36,375 bases of DNA from Ministeria vibrans ATCC 50519. Its lineage: Eukaryota; Opisthokonta; Filasterea. Location: positions 1 through 36,375 of the forward strand of contig CALSCP010000905.1 of the NCBI GenBank assembly GCA_943704425.1, read 5' to 3'. The position numbers and the translations under genes are program-made. Shown piece after piece: positions 27,901 to 36,375 of the stretch. Positions within the stretch are counted from its first letter, which is position 1. The number at the start of each line of letters is the position of its first letter. Under the pieces are notes generated by a model. The model was not told the DNA's origin. It saw nothing but the letters and a program-made list of their open reading frames with translations, and ran no database searches.

Positions 27901-30900
27901 CGCTCAACAAAGAGACGACTAGCCCCCTCGGAGCTGATCCACGTGTGAAGACCAGTTGCTGGTCCGTCTTCGACAAAGTGAATGAGCTTATTCTCTCGCG
28001 ACGACCACACCTGGCCGGTGCTGAGTATGGCATAAGCATCCTGCGCTCGGCTTGCCAGGCCCACAACGGTCCCCTGGATCACCGCACTGACAAATACCTC
28101 AGTTCCCCACACGTAGGAGACGGAACTCCCCGCCGCCGAGACAGCTGCAAATGCATACTCCGACGCGAGAACACGCACGATGGTGGCACCTTGCACGACT
28201 GGTTTGAATCTATCAGCGAGCACACCGCCATGGGTGGCCGCACCCCACACATGAACAATGCCAGGCTCTTTCAGCGCGACAAAAGCACTTCCAGAGGACA
28301 AGACGAGTGTCACATCGCGTGTCAGGCTCGATTGAACACTCTCCGCATTGCCCCCGGCGTGAGCATTGCCCCAGGCAACGACACTCCCGTCGCTACGACG
28401 CGCAGCAAAGGCACCGCCCCGGCACGGAACAAGCTCAACAACTCCCGTGGGATTCGAGAGAAGCGCAAGTCCCGGGTCACCACCACGACTGCGATCACCC
28501 CAGCAGTAGACCGAGCCAACGCGACTCTCAAGGGCGCAGAAAGCCAGGCCTGAAGTATGGACCGATGAAAATCGTCGGGTTTGGCCCACACTCGCTTGGA
28601 AAGACGAGTCCCCACTGCCGCATTCCAATAGCGTTCCGTTGCGAAAGAGCACAGCAAACGCACTGGTTCCACCAACAACCGAAACAATATCTCCCGTCAC
28701 TGTCGCGACCAGAGCGTCGGTGGAATCCCAGACAAGTAGTTGAGGCTCTGCTCCCGCTACGCCTCCCGACTGAGTCACCGCGGCGACACCAAAGGCCGAC
28801 AGCGCTACCATGACTACATTCGCATGACTCGCAAGGTGTTCGCCAGTCAGCGCACTCCACACCTGCAAACGATCGCTCTCATCGTCTAGAGTCGCTACAC
28901 GATGGCTATCGGGTGCACCAAAAAGAGTAGTTGCACTTGACTGAGCGGGAATGGTGATCTCCTTATAAATTGAGGATAGAGAGATTGTGCCATTGTCATA
29001 GCGAGTCGCGTACGAGTCGGCAAGTGCTACCCACTGAACGATTGCACTGGTGTCGCTGACGAACGAGGCTGTATCATCCGATTGAATCTCGTACAAGTAG
29101 CTCTGGCGCACGACCGAGACGCTATGCATCAGTGGGCGTACGTCAGCGTACAGGTGGCAGTTGTTACTATCGGCGGTCGCAGTGTATTCCACTCGCGACC
29201 ACACCGTGCACTCGGGGAAGGAGTCGCACAATTGAGCGCACCGATCGAGCGAGGAAGTCTCAAAGGATTTCCACGCACCCTTCGCCGAGAGAACAGCCGT
29301 TTGTTCAAACCGCGTAGGCGGGATTGCAGACGGTGGCAGACAGCGCAAATTGCCGTAACTTTGCAATCCGTAGGCGCTACAAGCACTCGTCGAGGCGGCA
29401 TTCTGTACAAAGAGTCGGGAACCACCGGGAGTCACAGGCGGCAGGCTCGGCGTCACACTGCACCCAGGCACAAGATGCGCCGTCGTTCGAAACGCCCACG
29501 CTACGCAGCCCGAACCAAGCGCGTCGCACTGGGCACCACACTTCTGCCAAGTGTCACAATCGGGAACGACAAGCGAGTACAAATCGTCAACTATTGGCAT
29601 GTCCGTCGCAAAATGCACCAGCTCCACGTCGCACAGAGCACCGCCGTAGCCTGTCGCACAAGTCCCACATCTCACAGGGCTGGCAGCCCAGGCTTGAGAA
29701 GAACAGCCCGAAGTGGCCCCCTTCATATGAAATCGACCACCAACCCCACCCGCGCCGTCTTGAAGTACCGTCTCGTACAGGTGACAGTAGCTTGCTCCCG
29801 CTTCGCACGCATCACAAAATGTCCACGCTTGACAAATGTTCATGTCGTTGCACTGTGCCTCGCACAAAATCGGCGTGGTTGCTGCGGGCACAGTCATGAA
29901 GTGGCCGGCTGACGGAAGGGAGGTCGACAGCAAATGACGGCTGCTGGTGCAGTCATCGCCCGCCTTGCCCGCCGGACACCACGACTTTGGGGCACACTTT
30001 CCAGGTGTGTGGGCGTGAGCACGAGCAAAAGAAAGTGAACAGCCACTGACAACGCCCGTCGCATAGACGGCATTGTCCGGATGCGTAAACGTCTCGTTCA
30101 TTTGGAGGCGACAAGTGTTCTCGCCTTCGAGCGTTGGCCAGCTCCACGCAACGCATCCGACATACTCAATGTTATCTTCACACGCGGTGTAGCACTGCTC
30201 AGCAGAGGTTGCGGGGATGTGTACGGAGGTAGACGTGGCAACAAAAGTCGTGTTGGCGCTCACCAGGCGAGTTTGACAGTGGAGACCGGCCCAGCCTGAG
30301 GGACACCCCTGCTGCAAGCAGCCCGGCGAAAAACGTTCCGTGGGACACCCACTTCGCACGCCGGCGGCAAACATCACCGCCCAGGTGTGTTCAGAGTGCA
30401 GCAAACATCGAAAGTGGTCAACGCCTCTTTCGGAGGGCACAAACGACCATGCGGTGCAGGACAACCAGTCGTTGCACTTGGCCACGCACTCTGACTCAGT
30501 GGCGTTCACGTACACAAAGCCGCCACTACTGCTCAGCAGTATTCCTGTGTCGTCGTGACGCAACGGAAATCCCGAAGTGGCGGCACTCGGCTGGCACACT
30601 GGTGCAATGTCTCGTTGATAGAATTCAACCTGAAGTGTATGACTGTTGGATGACTCGCGAGTCTCCACCAAAGTTGCTCCAGAGAGCGTCGTCACACCCA
30701 CCATGGTGTTTTGCGGCTCTGCGGTTGGCAGCGCGTCCACAAGTACACGACTGTCCAGAACAGTGCCATTCGCAGACAGACGCAAGGAAGTGATCGGACC
30801 ACGCTCGTTCGCAATAACAAGACGGCCCTCGTCGTCAAGCGACATACCGATAGCGCGCGCGCCAGTTGGCAACGCCATGACATTCCACAACTGCGGCGCA

Positions 30901-33900
30901 AAATCAGACGCATCGTACGATTCCAATCGAGCATGCACGGACAACGTCACAATGCTTCCACTTAAATACACAATGTGGCTCACCTCGGCACCCAAAAGCG
31001 TCTGTGTGCCCACAAGCGTGCCATTGTCGAGCAGAACCTTCCAGAGAAGTTTGCCATTCACAGCAAAAAAAAGCTCCGTGTCCGACGCAGCAGCCACAGC
31101 GACAGTGGGCGTGATGTGCAACGGCAACATCCATTTCTCGGTTAATGACGTGCTGTCATACGCATACACATGACATGGCAAGGCCGTTGCCAACGGGCAC
31201 AGGCCATGAAGGAGCAGCGTGCCTGCCGTGTTGCTCACTAAGAAGAGCGTTCGGCCAGTTCGTGACGTCTGCGCGTTGGAAAGAGAGCCCGAGGAGGAGA
31301 CCCTGTGCAAATGACCCTCTTGAACAGCAATCACGATGCCGCTCGGAATCGCTACAGCCGTCGAGGCCTGACTTAAGCTCACAGTTGCACGCCAGGCAAT
31401 GCTTCCTGCCGTGTCAAGCTGCAACACGACTGTTACAAATTGTCCCACCGCATCCTCGACTCCCAGCACAACATACACGCTCGCATCCACACCCACAACT
31501 TTGGCGGGGGAATACTCATTGCGCAGGTCAAACTCGCGCGTCCATTCCGCGCAGCTATTTCCATCTTCAGAGAGACACTTACAGACAAAGCGTGTGGGCA
31601 CAGGCGCGACCGCCAGAGCGGATGTATCACGACGTCGCAGCACGTTGGTCGTCGTCGTCGTCGTCCTCACAGCAGGAGACACAATACGATGCGCGACCAA
31701 AGGCTCCGCCTCACGTCTGCTGGTCAAGGTTGTGGCAAGCGACACGCATTGATCCACATCAAAGGTGGCCAGACGGAAGTCATTCGAGAGAAGCGTGTCA
31801 ATATTAATTGAGGCGGGATCGACCGAGGCGGGTTTTTCCAGGACGAGACGGACTTGAAGGTTTCCAGTGACGTCCGAGGGCGTGGTAAAGCGCGTAGCGC
31901 TTTCAGCAGCAAGTGGCTTGTCCGTAAACCGCGTGGCGTGCAGAAATGTTCCTCGCTCAGTTGGTGTGTGGCTTCGCATCGCGAAAGAGAACCCGTATGC
32001 TTCGGTGGTGGTGGCCGTTGCGCAACTCGAATGTGTTGCGCTCCAATCACCAAGCGAAACAGTGGAGCCAAACCAAAGATCCGTGTCAAGTGCACCCTCT
32101 TGTGTTTGCCGATGCGCAAAAAACAGCTGTTTGTCACACTGTGCATTTTGAAAGGCGTTTCCACTCGCCGATTGCTGCAAATTCTCACCAATGGCAACGT
32201 CCCCGCCATCCACGCTGGACACCCACACCCCAACGTTGACCACATCGGTGGAGCCATCGCCTGCCATGACCAGGGCCTCTTGGTACCACGGAAGCACCTG
32301 CGAGAGACCAGTGTCAATTCTTGGTGTCAAAATTGGGCGGCCGACGTAGAGCGAGGAGAACCGTGACGGCGTGCCTGTGTCGCGCACAATGAGCGACTCC
32401 GTCGCCACTGACGCAAGAATGGCCTTTTGGCTTTGCTTGAGGCTAAAGTCGTTAAGCGCCGTGGTGGGTCGGACCACGTTTGACGGGGACTGCACATTCC
32501 CCGTGAGTGGGACGTTGGTGCCGGGCCGACGACTGCTCATGAACACGGTCCAGCCCCCGCCGTAAGTGTCCATATCGCAGTACACAAAAAAAGGTTCGAT
32601 AGAAACGCTCTCCGTTCCGTCCGGGTCAATCATGTACGGGCCACTGGGTGCCGACTGGGGCAGGTCGGAACAAGAGCGAGGGTGTTCGTCAAAGGGTTCA
32701 GCACGTTGCAGGTAGCGTGTGGCATAATCGCGACTGCGCAGGGCAACGTAGAACGCGATGGGCTTGTCCGCTGAGGCCCACCAGTCGCCGAGCTCGTCGG
32801 GAACGGAATATCCCGAATCTTGAGAAAAGTCCAAGAAGGTCTTGGGCATGGTTGGCGCACGATCCTGAAGCTGTTCATCGACTGCAAGCGACTTTAACGT
32901 GCAGTACTTGTGTGGCGGAGTATTCACCTCGCACACAAGCTGCACCGGGATGCGTTTTGCGTTGTTAGACTCGGCGGATGCATAGAATTTGGCCGATGTG
33001 TCGTCCGTTTGAAAAAGGGCGCGGTCCAGTTTGAGATAGGGAGTGGCAGTAAACGCAGACACTCCGCTTCGGTGGGGTGGACGAACCAAGAGAGTTTCGT
33101 CACTAAGGCTGGCAAGGCTGCGCTTCAGTTGAAGACTAAGGCCGTATGTTCCAACCAGTGACATTGGGTCCTGCGTGGTGGTCGATTCAAAGGTGAACAT
33201 GTCTTTGGCGTCGCCGTGCTGGTTGTCCGTTCCGACAGAATAAACAATAGTCCAGCCGCCCCCGTCCGTTTGCATGTCGCACCAGACTTGAATGGGCTCC
33301 TCTTCGCCATCGTCTCCGTCTAAATCAATGTAGTACTGGCCGCTGGAAGAGCCCGGTGGCAAGTCGGCACAGGTGTGAGGAAGGGTGCCAGAGGGTGGCG
33401 AGTTGAATTGCAGAGAGCCGACAAGCTCACCCTCGACAAGGCCATTGGAGTTGATAGACAGATGTGTTTTTTGCATAATGGATACGAATGTGTTGGAGGC
33501 CCATCCATACACATACGGGGAGGAATCGCTCTTGAAGACGTCGCACTGCTGGGCATCCAGCCGCCAGCCGTCGACGCTATGCAGCGAGAGTCCAGAGCAT
33601 CCGTCCATCGCACTGAAGCCGGGGACGGATACAAGATCGTCGCAAAGCTGCGTGCAGGTACGTCCAACGTAGCTAGCCTTGCAGGAGCAAGCTCCACTTG
33701 CGTCGCATTCCGTGCTGACTGAATGCTCTGCGTGACAATCGCATCTCCTAAAACGAAAGACAAACAGAATTGAGTTGAAAACAATCAATCAAATGCACGG
33801 CTCGTAAATTAACACGTACTCTTGGCACAATAATCCCCAGAAGCCAGGCTTGCATACACATGTGCCATCAGCTTGAACACACGACGAGGTGTGGTCAAAG

Positions 33901-34428
33901 ACGCAGTCGCACGCGGCAGAGCAATTTTGGGAGTGTTGGGTGGGGGAACAATGACAGACATAGCCGTCCGCTGCGCCGCTTGAAACGACACAGGTGGAGC
34001 CAAGGGCGCATGGTTGGTGCGAACAAGCGTCGCCAGCAGTCATGAGAATAGAGACCTGACCGTGAAGCTCGACAGCAGTGGTGTCGACAAAGACAATGGT
34101 CTGTTCGAGGAATTCAAGGTGACGCAAACTGAAGATCCAAGTGGAGCATGGGTTGCCATCATCACACACGTACAAGTGGCGCGTGTTACCGGTGGTTTTA
34201 CTTGCAGAAACGGTGACAACGTGAAACTGTTGATTAAGCTTTGTGGAGAACACCTCGATGTCGGCTAACCCAAGATTGTTGGTGCGGCTAGTGCCGCTTG
34301 CAAGGACAGCGCCTTGATCGTTCTCAATTTCCCACGTCAGTTCAGTGTCAGAGACACGATTTTTGCCGCGGAGGGTGTACACTTGAACTCGAAAGCTCGC
34401 ATCAAAGACAACTTCGTGAGCTGTGCAA
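21960..34428 (-). CDS. Giant modular type I membrane protein, at least 4,052 aa, 5' truncated
   Basis: Exons (minus strand) are 33820-34428, 24675-33747, 23978-24568, 22217-23924 and 21960-22138; introns are 53-106 nt and all phases agree. In order: a beta-rich start; EGF-like and laminin-EGF-like modules (CHCSPTQHSQNCSAACDC, CVCKPGFWGLLCQ); two fibrinogen-C-like starts (VWCDMQTDGGGWTIVY near 33250, VYCDMDTYGGGWTVF near 32550); a PQQ-like propeller (about 31560-30620); a run of PAN/apple-like Cys modules with CP-x-GWAG-x-HC spacers (about 30600-29090); an RCC1-like propeller with VYCWGD, VVAWGN, VHVWGA and SYVWGT repeats (about 28560-27860); more PAN modules; carboxypeptidase-regulatory-like folds (TDLNGVYSLIVPIFTQVTVT near 26640); long unassigned regions; an SbsA-like Ig domain (VRGVKDLANNVMLADLSWAF). 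A single membrane helix (VGVYLLLLLVVVLLGVLLV) is followed by a basic tail ending with an acidic dileucine (DEEEGLL). A cell-surface adhesion or receptor role is inferred. The signal peptide exon is not in the window. Confidence 0.88.
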
Positions 34429-34465
34429 CTACAACAAGCAAAATGAATAATAATTAATAATAATA

Positions 34466-34522
<57 letters not shown>

Positions 34523-34563
34523 GTTATTACTAATGTTTGTTTTTTTGTTTTTTGTTACGTCAG
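34429..34563. repeat. (TAA)n to (ATT)n microsatellite at the suspected join
   Basis: On the left lies the 3' splice site of the giant minus-strand gene (TTGTTGTAG read on the minus strand). On the right is a normal SOS acceptor region: TACTAAT-like branch site, T-rich tract and CAG at 34561-34563. Between them the repeat changes from AAT units to ATT units at about 34467. No ATG occurs on the minus strand here, so the missing first exon of the giant gene is not in this stretch. Confidence 0.85.
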
Positions 34564-36250
34564 CTGCGCCGTCCAGTGCGTCTTCGCGTGTTTAATGTGG
34601 TTCGTCAATGGGTTGATCGACATCCGTACGACTTCACAATGGACCGATCGCTGCTCAAGAAACTGCTCGAGTTTATCAAGAACGACATCAAAAAGGACGC
34701 AACGATTCTCAAGGTGCTACCTGCACTCGCCAGTGCCGTCAAGAAGATTACTCAGGCGCTACTGAGCGATGCACCCATCAGTGAGCTCATGTCGAACCAC
34801 TTGTCGTACACCTTCCTGTACGATCCACCCGAGATCATTGGGCACCTCGGTCTTGATGTGCTCGCCATGCACCCCGCCGAACTGGCACGGCAGCTGACGC
34901 TCATTGACAGCGAGCTTTTCCGTGCCATCACGCCCAGCGAGCTGGTGGGCCAGCCGTGGATGAAGTCGGACAAGCACGAGCGCGCGCCTAACGTGTTGCG
35001 ATGCACCGAACGTTTCAACCAGGTCAGCAACTGGCTTGCCACCATCATTGTGGCAACGCGCAACCTCGAGGAGCGCAAGGACGTCGTGGTGCGCTTCATT
35101 GATCTTCTCTACGAGTTTGAGCAGCTCAACAACTTCAATGGCATGAACGAGATCCTGTCGGGTCTCCAGCAGAGCAGCGTCCATCGTTTGCGTCACACCT
35201 GGGAGTTGCTGCCGCCCGCCAAGATGCAAATCTACGAAAAGGTACGAGAGTGTGTGTGAAAGAAAGGACGGAGAAGGAAACAAAGTGGAAAGTGATGGAG
35301 AGAGAGAGTGACGGAGAAAGGGAAACGGAAGTGACCAACCGCTTTATTTTAGGCACTGGAGCTCATGTCACACAACGACAACCATGGACGATTCCGTGAG
35401 AAGCTACACGCCATTCAGCCACCATGTGTGCCTTTTATCGGCATCTACCTGAAGGATCTGACGTTTATCGATGCGGGTGTCAAGGACTATCTGCTCAAGA
35501 CCAACGACGATCCAACGGCTGATCCAGGTTTTGAGACGCGATTTATTCTTTTGACTCTGCATTCTGACTCTCACAATTGTTCTTTTCAGAGTACGTGACT
35601 GCGCCCAATGGCGAACGATTGATCAACTGGCACAAGCAGCGTCTCATTGCCAATGCTGTGTCCGAGATTCGTCAGTACCAGAACGAGCCGTACTGTCTGC
35701 GTGTCGAGCCTGACATTCGGGTATGGGAGGAGAAGAGACCGATTAAGACGTCACATCACTTGATTGATAATGATATGTTTAATAGAATTGGCTTTTGCAA
35801 TCGGAAGTGTTGACGGATGAAGAGAACTATCAGCTGTCGCTGGCGATTGAGGAGCGTGAGCCACCGCGCGCAGTCGAAGCGGTACACACGAAATGTTAGA
35901 GAGACATGACGTATTAAATTGTTCGAATATTTTGATAGCCTCGTGTGCGCAAAGTGGTTGTGCCGTACTCGCCACAACCGCACCAGCCACAACAGCGCAT
36001 CAAGACTACCTCGTTTACTGCCAGTGACACTAAAAGACCCTCCGGTAAGAGAGAGACACACACACACACACACGATAAGAAAAGTAATCATTTCTTATTT
36101 TTGTTGTTTTCTTTGGATATAGAACCCAAAATGGCACCACTGTCGTCGCATGCGTCGCAGGCATCGCCACAGTCGCTCACGGAGGAACTGCGTGCGGCAG
36201 CAGCATCCCAGGCACGCCAGGCTCGACCTCACGGCCCACGACCCGGGTAG
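34564..36250 (+). CDS. SOS: Son of sevenless, remaining exons: end of REM, CDC25 catalytic domain, short tail
   Basis: Exons are 34564-35241, 35353-35527, 35590-35720, 35786-35881, 35939-36044 and 36123-36250 (TAG). The first begins LRRPVRLRVFNVVRQWVD, which continues the REM domain left at ...AELIQEK (20299) in the same phase, giving a total of 1137 aa. CDC25 hallmarks: ELARQLTLIDSELFRAITPS, ELVGQPW, NLEERKDVVVRFIDLL, FEQLNNFNGMNEILSGL (the catalytic Asn region), PPCVPFIGIYLKDL, and IRQYQNEPYCLRVEPDIR. This domain opens Ras to release GDP. The C-terminal tail is only about 110 residues, Gln/Pro/Ala rich, and has no obvious series of PxxPxR Grb2-SH3 sites, unlike animal SOS with tails of several hundred residues. 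The stop codon lies inside the left arm of a terminal inverted repeat, so the tail end deserves caution. Confidence 0.95.
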
Positions 36251-36375
36251 GATCAAATCAAATGAAGAGTATGAGATGGAATGTCATGTCTCACCCTCTC
36301 GTTTTGTTTTTATCCTACCCGGGTCGTGGGCCGTGAGGTCGAGCCTGGCGTGCCTGGGATGCTGCTGCCGCACGC
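36190..36375. repeat. Perfect inverted repeat, 64-bp arms, 58-bp loop, at window end
   Basis: Arm 36190-36253 is exactly reverse-complementary to 36312-36375, with 58 bp between. The left arm is the SOS C-terminal codons and stop; the right arm reads them backwards and is cut by the end of the window, so it may extend further. Confidence 0.98.

Noticed and set aside
27846-28553. Plus-strand frames antisense to the giant membrane protein (also 29082-29912 and 31145-31807)
   Set aside because: Composition is basic and His/Thr-rich without domain pattern; the opposite strand has clear Cys-rich and propeller motifs across the same bases.

Overview
The window is nuclear DNA from a eukaryotic microbe: GC-rich coding exons, AT-rich introns mostly 50-280 nt long with GT-AG borders, AATAAA signals after several genes, and TAA, TAG and TGA all used as stops (standard code). 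A Son-of-sevenless (SOS) gene with the order histone-fold, DH, PH, REM, CDC25, together with a pericentrin/AKAP450-type PACT protein and a large EGF/fibrinogen-like/PAN surface protein, points to a unicellular relative of animals (holozoan grade). That placement is inference; the species is not identified.

Layout, left to right. The 3' end of a TPR gene (+, 2-196) converges on an unrecognised seven-exon gene (-, 362-2263). A divergent intergenic region leads to an almost 7.8-kb uninterrupted exon for a coiled-coil centrosomal scaffold ending in a PACT domain (+, 3188-10969). Next are a secreted glycosidase-like protein (+, 11250-12579) and a C2H2 zinc-finger/SAM protein (+, 12654-15055), which converges within 64 bp on DPM1, the dolichol-phosphate mannosyltransferase (-, 15120-16542). 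DPM1 is head-to-head with SOS (+, start 16768), 225 bp apart.

The main oddity is in SOS. Its coding sequence stops at a phase-0 donor in the middle of the REM domain (20299) and resumes in phase at 34564. The 14.26 kb between carries an N gap, a 5'-truncated tandem zinc-finger gene (+, 20345-21160) and at least 4,052 codons of a giant type I membrane protein (-, 21960-34428), also missing its 5' end. Other SOS introns are 55-336 nt. The two break points lie in a poly-A/N gap and in a (TAA)n/(ATT)n microsatellite, so a chimeric scaffold join is the likeliest reading; genes nested in an intron is the alternative. The window closes with a perfect 64-bp inverted repeat just after the SOS stop, another sign of an assembly or amplification artefact at a contig end.

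Functionally the set is housekeeping and signalling or surface biology: Ras/Rac activation (SOS), centrosome or basal body (PACT protein), glycosylation precursor synthesis (DPM1), a secreted hydrolase and a large modular surface protein. No operon-like or defence system is seen. The most novel items are the giant surface protein, the two-finger repeat gene and the single-exon PACT protein.
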